Positions 51,611-60,911 are shown, counted from the stretch's first letter. The stretch: DNA of 64,000 nucleotides from an uncultured Lachnospiraceae bacterium (GCA_946558465.1 CAMNTM010000011.1:1-64000), one strand, 5' to 3'. Notes: generated by a model from the letters alone, not told the origin. Made by a program: numbers and translations.

Positions 51611-53351
51611 AGTCTGCCTGTGCTTCTTTTATATGGGATATGTCTGAATCAATTACGAGAGAATAATTCGTGTAATATACGACAAATCCCGGCTTTGCAC
51701 CGTTTGGCTTTTTAACATGTTTTTTCTCCACATAGTCGATTTCTACCTTATCATTTCCTCGGTTTTTTGAATAATAGGCAGCTAACCGACCGGCTTCTTC
51801 AAAGGTTCTGTCAGGAAGCTCGTCTCCATTTGTGCGGACGATGACATGAGAACCCGGAGCGCCTTTGGCATGGAACCACCAGTCGTTTCCGGAAGCAAAG
51901 GAAAAGGTCAGCTCATCATTTTGGAGGTTATTTTTTCCTACATACATATGGTATCCGTCGCCGGAGATGTAGTGCAGCGGGCGGCTTGTGAGTTTCATCT
52001 TCTTTTTAGTAAATTTGCGGCGGATATATCCGCTCTGCATCAGCTCTTCTTTAATCTGCGCAAGGTCAGCTTCACTTTGGGCAATGTCAAGAGCTGTACC
52101 GATGGATTCCAGATACCGGATATCGCCGTCGGTTTCTAAAAGAAGCTTGGTCAGGGCTTCGCAGGTGCGTTTCTGCTTATTATAGCGGGCAAAGTATTTC
52201 TGAGAATTCTCCTGTGGAGTTTTTACAGGGTCAAGAGGAATTGTGATTTCCTCATTTGTATAATAGTTCAGGCAGGTAAGCTCTTTGGAGCCGGGAGCCA
52301 GGTTATATCCATAGGTGTTGAGAAGTTCTCCGTATATCTTATAGCGCTCCCGGTCTTGTGTATCTTTAAGCTGTCTGGTCTGCAGGTCGTATTTTTTACG
52401 GTTACGTTCCAATGCAGTCTGAACTACGTGGCGCAGATCTGTGCTTTTCTGCCTTATGCGCGTCACCATGTTTTTTGCAGCGTAGTAGGTCTGAAGAACC
52501 TCCGATATTGAAGGAAATGAAATCTCCTCGTATAAACCACAGTGACTGAAGGGAAGTGCACTGAATTCCGCAGGGACATTTTCCTTATAGTATATTACCG
52601 GGTGGAAATTCTTATTTTTCACTTCAGCTATATAATAGGAGAACTGTCGGTAAAGATGTGTCAGTAAATCTTCCGAGAACTCTCCTGCAGGCATGTTCGA
52701 GTCTAGTCCGGCTCTGTGGCAGATATCCTCGGCAGCTATGGGACTGATACCGGTAAAGCTGGTGTATAGAGCCTTTCCGGCAGGCACTGGTTTTCCCCTG
52801 ACAGCGCAGATAAAATGATCCTTATCAAGGTTCAGAGGGTTAAGCTTTGCCATAGTATCCGGTATAAAGTATTTTCTTCCCGGCAGAACCTCGCGCACAG
52901 AACTCATCTGTGCGGATACATGCTTAATGCTGTCAATAATCATTTCCTTGTCATCACAAAAAATGATATTGCTGTGTTTTCCCATAATTTCAACAATCAG
53001 CTTTTTCCGGCAGGGATCGCCCAGCTCATCTAAGTGCTCTATATCGATACAGATAATACGCTCAAGTCCAGGCTGAGAGATTCCGGTGATCCGTCCGCCT
53101 CCGATATGCTTGCGCAGCAGCATGCAGAAATTTGGAGCCGTTAAGGGGCTGTTTTTATTTTCATCTGTCAGGTAGATAAGTGGAAGAGAGGCACAGGCCG
53201 AGATATAAAGGCGCTTTTGTCCCTCCGGTGTTTTGATGGTAAGCAGCAGCTCATCGTTTTCCGGCTGAGCAATCTTAGCGATCCGTCCTCCGGTTAAGCC
53301 TTCTGTAAGCTCGTGTACAAGTGCCGCAACAGTAATTCCGTCAAATGCCAT
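51609..53351 (-). CDS. rqcH: RqcH (NFACT family) ribosome quality-control protein
   Basis: 580 residues. The NFACT-N domain starts at FDGITVAALVHEL and contains the FCMLLRKHIGGG segment. A long helical and coiled middle follows, and the C-terminal NFACT-R domain includes MYVGKNNLQNDELTF and WWFHAKGAPGSHVIV. RqcH binds stalled 50S subunits and directs alanine tailing of the nascent chain. Older annotation calls it fibronectin-binding protein. It is divergent from yicC, and their promoters overlap. Confidence 0.95.
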   Translation of the reverse strand: MAFDGITVAALVHELTEGLTGGRIAKIAQPENDELLLTIKTPEGQKRLYISACASLPLIYLTDENKNSPLTAPNFCMLLRKHIGGGRITGISQPGLERIICIDIEHLDELGDPCRKKLIVEIMGKHSNIIFCDDKEMIIDSIKHVSAQMSSVREVLPGRKYFIPDTMAKLNPLNLDKDHFICAVRGKPVPAGKALYTSFTGISPIAAEDICHRAGLDSNMPAGEFSEDLLTHLYRQFSYYIAEVKNKNFHPVIYYKENVPAEFSALPFSHCGLYEEISFPSISEVLQTYYAAKNMVTRIRQKSTDLRHVVQTALERNRKKYDLQTRQLKDTQDRERYKIYGELLNTYGYNLAPGSKELTCLNYYTNEEITIPLDPVKTPQENSQKYFARYNKQKRTCEALTKLLLETDGDIRYLESIGTALDIAQSEADLAQIKEELMQSGYIRRKFTKKKMKLTSRPLHYISGDGYHMYVGKNNLQNDELTFSFASGNDWWFHAKGAPGSHVIVRTNGDELPDRTFEEAGRLAAYYSKNRGNDKVEIDYVEKKHVKKPNGAKPGFVVYYTNYSLVIDSDISHIKEAQAD

Positions 53352-53389
53352 AATGATCGAGTCCTTTCCTTGATCTTAATAATGTTTTC

Positions 53390-53418
53390 ATTGTAGCATA
53401 GTTGACGTGATATTCCAA
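53390..53418 (-). promoter_or_regulatory. Promoter of rqcH
   Basis: Minus-strand TTGGAA (53413-53418) and TACAAT (53390-53395) with a 17-base spacer. It overlaps the divergent yicC promoter. Confidence 0.65.
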
Positions 53419-53430
53419 ATGACTTATAAT
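53402..53430 (+). promoter_or_regulatory. Promoter of yicC-gmk-rpoZ
   Basis: TTGACG (53402-53407) and TATAAT (53425-53430) with a 17-base spacer, 45 bases before the yicC ATG. The spacer contains the -35 of the divergent rqcH promoter. Confidence 0.75.
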
Positions 53431-53475
53431 AAAATGCGGGAAAAGTCGATTATATATTAGGAAGAGGTTCATATC

Positions 53476-54357
53476 ATGATAAAAAGTATGACAGGCTTTG
53501 GAAGATGTGAGGTATCTGACAAGGAGCGCAGATTTACAATAGAGATGAAGGGTGTAAATCATCGTTATCTGGATGTAAATATCCGGATGCCAAAAAAGCT
53601 GAATTTTTTTGAAACTGCAATCCGCAGTCTGATGAAACAGAGTATCTTAAGAGGAAAGGTAGATTTGTTTATTACCTATGAAGACCTGTCAGAGAGCCAG
53701 GTGTCCCTCAAATATAATGAGAGTCTGGCAGGAGAATATCTTACTTATCTTAATCAGATGGAGGAGAGGTTTTCTTTGGAAAATGATGTCCGCGTATCTA
53801 CCCTGTCCCGTTATCCGGAGGTGTTTACTATGGAAGAGCGGACTTTGGATGAGGAGGAAATCTGGAATGTGCTTAAGCAGGCTCTTGACGGAGCTGTCGG
53901 GCGATTCGTAGAGACAAGGATCCTGGAGGGAGAAAATCTGAAGAAGGATATCCTTTTAAAGCTTGACGGGATGCTTAAGCTGGTGGCATTTATTGAGGAG
54001 CGTACGCCGGAGATTCTTACACAGTACAGGGAAAAGCTGGAGGGAAAGGTAAAAGAGCTTTTAGGAGATGCGCAGATGGAGGAGAGCCGTATTGCGGCAG
54101 AAGTAGTATTATTTGCGGACAAGATCTGTACGGATGAGGAAGTGGTGCGTTTAAGGAGCCATATTATACATATGAAGGAGACGCTGCAGTCGGACGAGTC
54201 CGGAATCGGCCGAAAGCTTGATTTTATTGCCCAGGAGATGAACCGGGAGGCGAATACAATTCTTTCGAAAGCGAATGACTTGAAAGTATCAAATGTCGGG
54301 ATTGACTTGAAGACAGAGATTGAGAAGGTAAGAGAACAGATTCAGAATATCGAATAG
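53476..54357 (+). CDS. yicC: YicC/YloC-family endoribonuclease
   Basis: 293 residues. The conserved start MIKSMTGFGR, the GVNHRYLDVNIRMPK segment and the C-terminal DUF1732 block (IGRKLDFIAQEMNREANTI) identify the family. YicC proteins are RNA endonucleases or modulators of RNA decay. The gene is followed by gmk and rpoZ with short spacers, the usual Firmicutes order. GGAAGAGG precedes the ATG. Confidence 0.95.
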   Translation: MIKSMTGFGRCEVSDKERRFTIEMKGVNHRYLDVNIRMPKKLNFFETAIRSLMKQSILRGKVDLFITYEDLSESQVSLKYNESLAGEYLTYLNQMEERFSLENDVRVSTLSRYPEVFTMEERTLDEEEIWNVLKQALDGAVGRFVETRILEGENLKKDILLKLDGMLKLVAFIEERTPEILTQYREKLEGKVKELLGDAQMEESRIAAEVVLFADKICTDEEVVRLRSHIIHMKETLQSDESGIGRKLDFIAQEMNREANTILSKANDLKVSNVGIDLKTEIEKVREQIQNIE

Positions 54358-54367
54358 GAGAGCAGAG

Positions 54368-54988
54368 ATGGAAGGAAAAGGGATTCTGATTGTAGTATCC
54401 GGGTTTTCGGGTTCGGGAAAAGGGACGCTTATGAGACGGCTGCTTGAAAAATATGATAATTATGCATTGTCAGTTTCTGCAACAACCAGAAGTCCCCGGC
54501 CCGGAGAAGAAGAGGGAAAGGCATATTTTTTCAAAACTGTAGACGAATTTGAAAAAATGATTGCGAAAGATGAACTGATAGAGTATGCTAGATACGTAGA
54601 TAATTATTATGGTACGCCGCGTGTCTATGTAGAAGAAAAGCTGCGGGAGGGCAGAGATGTAATCCTTGAGATTGAGATTCAAGGGGCATTGAAGGTGAAG
54701 GAACAGTTTCCGGATACCCTGCTTTTGTTTGTGACGCCTCCTACGGCGGCGGAGCTTAGAAGCCGTCTGACCGGCCGGGGCACCGAGACGATGGAGGTTA
54801 TTGAGAGTCGTCTAAGAAGGGCAGAGGAAGAGGCGGACAGCATGAAGTATTATGATTATTTGATTATTAATGATAAGCTGGAGGAATGTGTGGCTGAAGT
54901 TCACAGTATTATCCAGGGGGAGCACAGGCGAGGATTCCGTAACAAGACATTCATGGAGAATATAAAGAAAGAGCTGAAAGGAGAATAA
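54368..54988 (+). CDS. gmk: Guanylate kinase
   Basis: 206 residues. The P-loop reads GFSGSGKGTLM (about 12-22), a clear variant of the usual GPSGVGKGT. The GMP-binding SVSATTRSPRPGE and YGTPRVYVEEKL segments and the LRSRLTGRGTE lid are present. It phosphorylates GMP to GDP. It starts ten bases after yicC and ends three bases before rpoZ, so the three form one operon. Confidence 0.96.
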   Translation: MEGKGILIVVSGFSGSGKGTLMRRLLEKYDNYALSVSATTRSPRPGEEEGKAYFFKTVDEFEKMIAKDELIEYARYVDNYYGTPRVYVEEKLREGRDVILEIEIQGALKVKEQFPDTLLLFVTPPTAAELRSRLTGRGTETMEVIESRLRRAEEEADSMKYYDYLIINDKLEECVAEVHSIIQGEHRRGFRNKTFMENIKKELKGE

Positions 54989-54991
54989 TGT

Positions 54992-55231
54992 ATGCTTCAC
55001 CCATCTTACACAGATTTAATGAAGGTCGTGAATAAGGACGTAGAAGAAGGAGAGACAAAGGTTGTAAACAGCCGCTATTCTATTGTGATGGCAACGGCAA
55101 AAAGAGCGAGACAGCTGATTGACGGAGCCGTGCCTCTTGCGGAGGTAAAGGATGGCGGGAAACCGCTGTCTGTAGCGATTGCGGAGCTGAATCAGGCAAA
55201 GATTAAGGTTGTAGGAGAAGAAGACGAATAA
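54992..55231 (+). CDS. rpoZ: RNA polymerase omega subunit
   Basis: 79 residues with the typical NSRYSIVMATAKRARQLIDG helix (about 26-45) and KPLSVAIAEL motif. Omega helps assemble the core polymerase and binds the beta-prime subunit. AAAGGAGAATAATGT lies upstream of the ATG at 54992. It closes the yicC-gmk-rpoZ group and is followed by a hairpin terminator before rimO. Confidence 0.95.
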   Translation: MLHPSYTDLMKVVNKDVEEGETKVVNSRYSIVMATAKRARQLIDGAVPLAEVKDGGKPLSVAIAELNQAKIKVVGEEDE

Positions 55232-55239
55232 AAAGCTTG

Positions 55240-55272
55240 AAGGCAGATGCGGCAGGTATCTGCCTTTCTTTC
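55240..55272 (+). terminator. Hairpin between rpoZ and rimO
   Basis: AAGGCAGAT (55240-55248) pairs perfectly with ATCTGCCTT (55258-55266), followed by the pyrimidine run TCTTTC. The weak T-run suggests partial read-through to rimO. Confidence 0.6.
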
Positions 55273-55298
55273 AAGAAAAAGAAAGAGGAAATATCAGG

Positions 55299-56630
55299 AT
55301 GAAAGTATTATTCATATCTCTTGGCTGTGATAAGAATCTGGTAGATTCGGAAGTTATGCTGGGGCTTTTGGAGCAGGGGGGCTGTGAGATTGTAGATGAT
55401 GAAACGCAGGCAGAGATAATTATAATTAACACCTGCTGCTTTATTCATGATGCGAAGGAAGAGAGCATTCAGACTATTTTAGAGATGGCAGAATACAAGA
55501 AGACAGGAAATCTGAAAGTGTTGATTGTGACCGGATGTCTGGCACAGCGGTATCAGCAGGAGATATTTACAGAGATCCCAGAGGTAGATGCGGTGCTTGG
55601 GACAAGTGCATATGATAAGATTATGCAGGCGGTTCAGGAAGCGCTTGAAGGAAAGGGGCGCCTGATGCTGGAAAGTCTGGAGGTACTTCCGGATGCAAGG
55701 ACGAAGCGGCTGATAACTACGGGAGGACATTTTGCCTATCTGAAGATTGCGGAAGGATGTGATAAACACTGTACCTACTGTATTATTCCTAAAATCAGAG
55801 GAAATTATCGGAGTGTTCCGATGGAGCAGCTTTTAAAGGAGGCGGAAGCGCTGGCCCTTCAGGGTGTGAAGGAGCTGATTATAGTCGCGCAGGAGACGAC
55901 CGTGTATGGAAAGGACCTTTACGGAGAAAAATGTCTTTCCAAGCTTTTAAAGGGACTTTGCAGGATAAAGGGAATCCGCTGGATAAGGCTTCTTTACTGC
56001 TATCCGGAGGAGATTGATGATGAACTGATTCAAGTGATGAAAGAGGAGAGGAAAATCTGTCATTACCTGGATATTCCAATCCAGCATGCCAGCGATGAGA
56101 TTTTAAAGCGTATGGGGAGGCGGACAACGAGAAAGCAGCTGACAGAGATTATAAAGAAGCTTCGCCGTGAGATCCCGGATATTGCGCTTCGCACAACGTT
56201 AATTACCGGTTTTCCGGGAGAGACGAGGGAGCAGCATGAGGAGCTTCTTACGTTTGTAGACGAGATGGAATTTGACAGACTGGGGGTATTTACCTATTCT
56301 CCGGAGGAGGATACGCCGGCGGCCGTGATGCCAGGGCAGATTCCTGATGAGATTAAGGAGGAGCGTCAGGTTGAACTTATGGAGCTGCAGCAGGAGGCTG
56401 CATTTGATCTTGCAGAACGGATGACGGGGAAAGAGATAGTAGTTATGATTGAAGGCAGGGTTGTTGATGAAGAGGTTTATGTGGGGAGGACCTATAAGGA
56501 TGCTCCCGGTGTTGACGGATTGATCTTTGTGTCCTGTGACGGGGAAGCAGAATTGATGTCCGGAGATTTTGCAAAGGTAAGAGTAACCGGAGCATTAGAA
56601 TATGATTTGATAGGAGAGTTGATTTCATGA
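55299..56630 (+). CDS. rimO: Ribosomal protein S12 methylthiotransferase RimO
   Basis: 443 residues. An N-terminal methylthiotransferase domain (LGCDKNLVDSEVM, NTCCFIHDAKEES, and a later TGCLAQRY) is followed by the radical SAM core with C-x3-C-x2-C (CDKHCTYC) and a C-terminal TRAM domain. It adds a methylthio group to the conserved Asp of ribosomal protein S12 using two iron-sulfur clusters. Its stop overlaps the pgsA start by four bases (ATGA). Confidence 0.96.
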   Translation: MKVLFISLGCDKNLVDSEVMLGLLEQGGCEIVDDETQAEIIIINTCCFIHDAKEESIQTILEMAEYKKTGNLKVLIVTGCLAQRYQQEIFTEIPEVDAVLGTSAYDKIMQAVQEALEGKGRLMLESLEVLPDARTKRLITTGGHFAYLKIAEGCDKHCTYCIIPKIRGNYRSVPMEQLLKEAEALALQGVKELIIVAQETTVYGKDLYGEKCLSKLLKGLCRIKGIRWIRLLYCYPEEIDDELIQVMKEERKICHYLDIPIQHASDEILKRMGRRTTRKQLTEIIKKLRREIPDIALRTTLITGFPGETREQHEELLTFVDEMEFDRLGVFTYSPEEDTPAAVMPGQIPDEIKEERQVELMELQQEAAFDLAERMTGKEIVVMIEGRVVDEEVYVGRTYKDAPGVDGLIFVSCDGEAELMSGDFAKVRVTGALEYDLIGELIS

Positions 56631-57169
56631 ATTTACCAAACAAACTGACTGTGTTAAGAGTGATTATGGTACCGTTTTTTGTGTTTTTTATGTTGACGGA
56701 TGCAGGAGGGACGGCAAATAAATGGATTGCCCTTATTCTATTTTGCGGAGCGAGCCTTACAGATCTTTTGGATGGAAAGATTGCGCGTGCAAGGAATCTG
56801 GTGACCAATTTTGGAAAGTTCATGGACCCGCTGGCGGATAAGCTGCTTGTCTGTTCTGCGATGATTTGCCTGATCCCGTCAGGAGAGCTTGAGGCGTGGG
56901 TTGTGATTGTTATCATTGCCAGGGAGTTTATTATCAGCGGATTCCGGCTTGTGGCATCTGATAACGGAATTGTGATTGCGGCGAGCTACTGGGGGAAATT
57001 TAAGACAGTTTCCCAGATGGCGATGATTATCGTACTGATTGCTGATTTCGGAGGAGTATTTGATATGATTGGAATGGTGTTAGTCTGGGTATCCTTAATA
57101 TTAACAGTAGTATCACTGGGTGATTATGTAGCAAAGAATGTACAGGTATTAACACAAGGAGGAATGTAA
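56627..57169 (+). CDS. pgsA: CDP-diacylglycerol-glycerol-3-phosphate 3-phosphatidyltransferase
   Basis: 180 residues with about four membrane helices and the CDP-alcohol phosphotransferase motif (DLLDGKIARARNLVTNFG followed by KFMDPLADKLL). It makes phosphatidylglycerol phosphate, the precursor of phosphatidylglycerol. It overlaps rimO by four bases and is followed one base after its stop by cinA, so all three are co-transcribed. Confidence 0.96.
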   Translation: MNLPNKLTVLRVIMVPFFVFFMLTDAGGTANKWIALILFCGASLTDLLDGKIARARNLVTNFGKFMDPLADKLLVCSAMICLIPSGELEAWVVIVIIAREFIISGFRLVASDNGIVIAASYWGKFKTVSQMAMIIVLIADFGGVFDMIGMVLVWVSLILTVVSLGDYVAKNVQVLTQGGM

Positions 57170-57170
57170 T

Positions 57171-58415
57171 ATGACAGTAGAGCTGATTTCCGTAGGAACA
57201 GAGATATTGCTTGGGAATATTGTAAATACGAACGCAGCATATCTTGCCGAAAAATGTGCCCTTCTAGGCCTTTCCTGTTATTACCAGAGTGTTGTGGGGG
57301 ATAATGAGAAACGTTTAAGACAGACTGTCGAGCTGGCGCTGTCAAGGTCAGATATTATCATCCTAAGTGGAGGACTCGGTCCTACAAAGGATGATTTGAC
57401 AAAAGAGGTGACAGCGGAGGTTTTCGGAAGGAAGCTGTATGAGGATGCGCATTCAAAAGAAAGGATTGTAGAATTTTTCCGTCAGATGAAGTCTAAGAAG
57501 ATAACAGAAAATAATTGGAAGCAGGCAATGGTTCCGGAAGGCGCGATAGTAGTAGACAATCATAACGGAACGGCTCCTGGGCTTATCTTGGAAGGGGAGA
57601 ATAAGACGGCGATACTGCTTCCGGGTCCTCCGAATGAATTAAAGCCGATGTTTGAGGAGGCAATTGCTCCATATCTTGGCCGCCTTCAGCCGGAAGGTAT
57701 ATATTCTAAGATGGTTAAGCTGTGTGGAATCGGAGAGAGCAAAGCGGAGACTATGATTTCCGATCTTATGGATGCACAGTCAAATCCGACGCTTGCACCT
57801 TATGCAAAGACAGGGGAGGTGCATCTTCGGGTGACGGCAAAGGCAGAGAGCGAGAAGAAGGCAGAACAGCTTATGGCGCCGATGCTTAAGGAGCTTTACA
57901 ATCGTTTTGGCAGTATGGTGTTTACAGAGGAGGAAGAAGTAACACTAGAGGAGGCTGTTGCGGCCTTGCTGGAGAAGAAGGGGCTTACTGTAACGACGGC
58001 GGAGTCCTGTACTGGCGGTAAATTGGCGGGAAGAATTATGAATGTTCCGGGCGTATCAAGGGTGTATAAGGAAGGCTATATCACCTATTCAAATGAAGCT
58101 AAGAGAAAGCTTCTGGGGGTGAAGGAAGAGACGCTTAAGGCTTATGGAGCAGTGAGCAGGCAGACGGCAGAAGAGATGGCGGCGGGCGCGGCGGAGGCGG
58201 CAGGCGCGGATGCCGCACTTGGCGTGACTGGAATTGCGGGACCGGACGGAGGAACTGAGGAGAAGCCGGTGGGATTAGTGTATATCGGGTGTTTTGTAAA
58301 AGGACATATTCGTGTGGAAGAGTTTTATTTTACCGGTAATCGGGAGAAAATCCGGGATTATGCGGCGGTACGGGCGCTCACTCTGCTTCGAGAGGAGCTT
58401 TTGAGCTATGCATAG
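57171..58415 (+). CDS. cinA: CinA: competence/damage-inducible protein, nicotinamide-nucleotide amidase type
   Basis: 414 residues. The N-terminal molybdopterin-binding-like domain shows VGTEILLGNIVNTNA and SGGLGPTKDDLTKE. The C-terminal domain has TTAESCTGGKLAGR and GVTGIAGPDGGTEEKPVGLV, the amidase signature. Full-length CinA combines ADP-ribose pyrophosphatase and NMN deamidase activities in NAD recycling; its link to competence is through an operon in other species. GGAGGAATGTAAT lies directly upstream of the ATG. Confidence 0.95.
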   Translation: MTVELISVGTEILLGNIVNTNAAYLAEKCALLGLSCYYQSVVGDNEKRLRQTVELALSRSDIIILSGGLGPTKDDLTKEVTAEVFGRKLYEDAHSKERIVEFFRQMKSKKITENNWKQAMVPEGAIVVDNHNGTAPGLILEGENKTAILLPGPPNELKPMFEEAIAPYLGRLQPEGIYSKMVKLCGIGESKAETMISDLMDAQSNPTLAPYAKTGEVHLRVTAKAESEKKAEQLMAPMLKELYNRFGSMVFTEEEEVTLEEAVAALLEKKGLTVTTAESCTGGKLAGRIMNVPGVSRVYKEGYITYSNEAKRKLLGVKEETLKAYGAVSRQTAEEMAAGAAEAAGADAALGVTGIAGPDGGTEEKPVGLVYIGCFVKGHIRVEEFYFTGNREKIRDYAAVRALTLLREELLSYA

Positions 58416-58445
58416 TTCATAAATTCGTAAAGGAGGCTGCGGTAT

Positions 58446-59912
58446 ATGTACGTAAGAGAATTAAACCAGCATGAAATTCTGCCTGCGCTTCACCTTATCT
58501 GGGAGGTGTTTGCAGAGGATGTAGCCTGCTGTTATACTCCGGAGGGTGTGGCAGAATTTCAGCAGTTTATTAAGTATGAGAATATAAATCGTATGTATCA
58601 GTCAGGAGAGCTTGCAATATTTGGCGCATTTGATGCCGGGGAGCTTGTAGGAACTATCTCTGTAAAGAGAGCGGGTCATATCTGTCTTTTTTTTGTGAGG
58701 TGCAGCTGTCAAGGGAAGGGTGTCGGACGAAGGCTTTTCCAGGCAGTTGTGAATCATTGTATACAGAGACTTAGAGTGAGCCGAATTACAGTAAATGCTG
58801 CCCCGAATGCGGTGCCTAAATATATACATATGGGGATGCGCCAGACGGATGAGGAGCAGGTAGTAAATGGCATGCGCTATATTCCAATGGAGATGTATGT
58901 AAGTCTGCCGCCGGTCCGGCAGATTCAGAGCCATAATCGTATGCTTTTTATCATTCTTGGTATTACAGCAGCAGTTATTTTTTTAGTATTTGTAGTGTTT
59001 GGCGGTATTATGGCGGTAATATGGGGAGTGCTCCGGCCTTCTGCAGAGTCAGAAAATTGGGAGCATTATCAGGAAGAGTGGTGGGACGATGAATTTTTTG
59101 ATGATGATTATACCAGTCTTCCGCAAGAGTCTAAAGAGAGTGAAAAAATAGGGCTTGACAGTATCTCGGCTTATATTGCAGAAGATCTTTCTTATGAGAT
59201 TGAGGAAGACAGCTATATATTTTATGATGATAAGAAGCAGAACATGTGGATAGATTTTGATATAGAATATCCGGCTCTTACCGGGCTTGACAGTGAGGCG
59301 GCGGATAAAGTGAATCAGACCCTTAAGGATTGTGCACTGGAGACAGTAGATAAAATGTATGAAAATCCTTCTGAGGAGATGAAGGAAAAGGTGCTAAAGG
59401 CAGGGTATCCGATGCTGGTAAGTTATGTAGAGTATAAGATATGCTTTGCTTCTGAGGATTTTCTTAGTGTAGCGTTTGAGGATAACAGCTGTCAGGGAAA
59501 TGAGGAGGAATATTATCAGAATCTGAGAACTGTAAATATTAATCTGAAGGATGGACGAGTATATCAGCTTCCGGAGCTTATTGACGTAGACGATGATTCT
59601 TTTATTGAATTCTGGCTTGAGTGCATGCGCTCCGATGAAGAGGGCGGCAGGATTTCCCAGGAATATTTTTCGGAGCTTAGTGAAGAAGAGGTGAAAAGAA
59701 CATTTAAAGGCGACAGTCTGGGAGGCGTATATGTAGTGAACTTTTTTCTTGACAGGGAGGGATTGAACATCGGCTATGATTTGAATTATGAAAAGGGAGA
59801 TATGCATGATATAGGATATACATGGCTGGTGACGTCATTTGAGGAAGGAGAAATTGCGGATTATATATTGCTTCCTGAGTTATGGGAGTGGATGGGAGAA
59901 AGCGGGATATAG
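58446..59912 (+). CDS. GNAT acetyltransferase fused to a membrane helix and DUF3298-like extracellular domain
   Basis: 488 residues. Residues 1-155 are a GNAT domain with acetyl-CoA loop CQGKGVGRRLF (88-98) and a NAVPKYIHMGM motif (121-131). One membrane helix follows at about 166-196, then a very acidic linker (205-235), then about 250 residues with beta-rich segments (VNINLKDGRVYQLPEL and GLNIGYDLNYEKG) that resemble DUF3298/RsiV-type ectodomains. The predicted topology is acetyltransferase inside, sensor or binding domain outside. AAAGGAGGCTGC precedes the ATG. The substrate and ligand are unknown. Confidence 0.75.
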   Translation: MYVRELNQHEILPALHLIWEVFAEDVACCYTPEGVAEFQQFIKYENINRMYQSGELAIFGAFDAGELVGTISVKRAGHICLFFVRCSCQGKGVGRRLFQAVVNHCIQRLRVSRITVNAAPNAVPKYIHMGMRQTDEEQVVNGMRYIPMEMYVSLPPVRQIQSHNRMLFIILGITAAVIFLVFVVFGGIMAVIWGVLRPSAESENWEHYQEEWWDDEFFDDDYTSLPQESKESEKIGLDSISAYIAEDLSYEIEEDSYIFYDDKKQNMWIDFDIEYPALTGLDSEAADKVNQTLKDCALETVDKMYENPSEEMKEKVLKAGYPMLVSYVEYKICFASEDFLSVAFEDNSCQGNEEEYYQNLRTVNINLKDGRVYQLPELIDVDDDSFIEFWLECMRSDEEGGRISQEYFSELSEEEVKRTFKGDSLGGVYVVNFFLDREGLNIGYDLNYEKGDMHDIGYTWLVTSFEEGEIADYILLPELWEWMGESGI

Positions 59913-59940
59913 CCGCTGTAATCTTATAAAAAGTACCGGG

Positions 59941-60005
59941 CGGCCGTTTCTGAGAGAGTGCTGCGAAATGCAGAGAACTTTCGTTCTTTAACGGCTGTTT
60001 TTTTT
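59941..60005 (+). terminator. Terminator after the GNAT fusion gene
   Basis: CGGCCGTT (59941-59948) pairs with AACGGCTG (59990-59997), one G-T wobble, with a structured loop, followed by eight Ts. Confidence 0.75.
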
Positions 60006-60218
60006 GTATATTTATAGAAGGTCAGCAGAAAGGCGGTTATATGGTGTTAAAAATGGCGGTTTAAATCCTCAGCAATCTGCCGAAAAAGACAGCATAAAAA
60101 GAGGCAAAGTAATAATTGACGAACATTCTATTATGTGCGAAAATAAACATAGTATGGTGTTAAAGATATAACAAACCTTACGACAGAAAAATCATACATA
60201 GTTGAAAGGAGTTTTAAA
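60006..60218. other. Spacer ahead of the NifU-like gene
   Basis: No gene is seen. The sequence ATGGTGTTAAA occurs twice (near 60042 and 60154). The ribosome site GAAAGGAG lies about eight bases ahead of the next ATG. A clear sigma A promoter is not evident. Confidence 0.4.
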
Positions 60219-60911
60219 ATGATTTATTCACATGAAGTAGAAATGATGTGTCCGGTAGCTCAGGGTGCAAATCACGGACCGGCTCCGATTCCGGAAGAAG
60301 CAAAATGGGTAAAGGCAAAAGAGGTAAAAGATATTTCTGGTCTTACACACGGTATTGGCTGGTGTGCTCCGCAGCAGGGAACCTGCAAACTCACTTTGAA
60401 CGTAAAAGATGGTATCATTCAGGAGGCTTTGGTTGAGACAATCGGGTGTTCTGGAATGACACATTCTGCTGCTATGGCGTCTGAAATTCTTCCAGGCAAA
60501 ACCATTTTAGAAGCATTAAACACAGACCTTGTCTGTGATGCAATTAATACAGCAATGAGAGAATTATTCCTGCAGATTGTATATGGAAGAACTCAGAGTG
60601 CATTTTCTGAAGACGGACTTCCGGTCGGCGCGGGACTTGAAGACCTCGGAAAGGGACTTCGTTCTCAGGTTGGAACTATGTACGGTACATTGGCTAAGGG
60701 GCCTCGTTATCTTGAGATGGCTGAAGGCTATGTGACAGGTATTGCTCTTGATGAAAATGACGAAATAATCGGCTATCAGTTTGTAAGTCTCGGAAAACTG
60801 ACTGACTTTATCAAAGCAGGAGATACACCAAACGATGCATGGGAAAAAGCAAAAGGACAATATGGACGTGTTGCCGATGCCGTCAAGATCATCGATCCGA
60901 GAAAAGAATAG
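60219..60911 (+). CDS. NifU-like iron-sulfur scaffold-type protein, partner of GGGtGRT protein
   Basis: 230 residues. The N-terminal 115 residues follow the NifU/IscU pattern: C49 and C56 in GIGWCAPQQGTC, then GIIQEALVETIGCSGMTHSA with C77, LPGKT, and C106. An extra C11 is present. The C-terminal half, about 110 residues, has no family I recognise. It may bind an iron-sulfur cluster or another metal. In annotated Clostridia genomes this protein type tends to sit next to a GGGtGRT gene, as it does here after a 289-base spacer. The pathway served is unknown. Confidence 0.75.
   Translation: MIYSHEVEMMCPVAQGANHGPAPIPEEAKWVKAKEVKDISGLTHGIGWCAPQQGTCKLTLNVKDGIIQEALVETIGCSGMTHSAAMASEILPGKTILEALNTDLVCDAINTAMRELFLQIVYGRTQSAFSEDGLPVGAGLEDLGKGLRSQVGTMYGTLAKGPRYLEMAEGYVTGIALDENDEIIGYQFVSLGKLTDFIKAGDTPNDAWEKAKGQYGRVADAVKIIDPRKE

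Noticed and set aside
51541-51612. Short forward ORF after the 91-residue gene
   Set aside because: Its sequence is the terminator hairpin, with no conservation signal.
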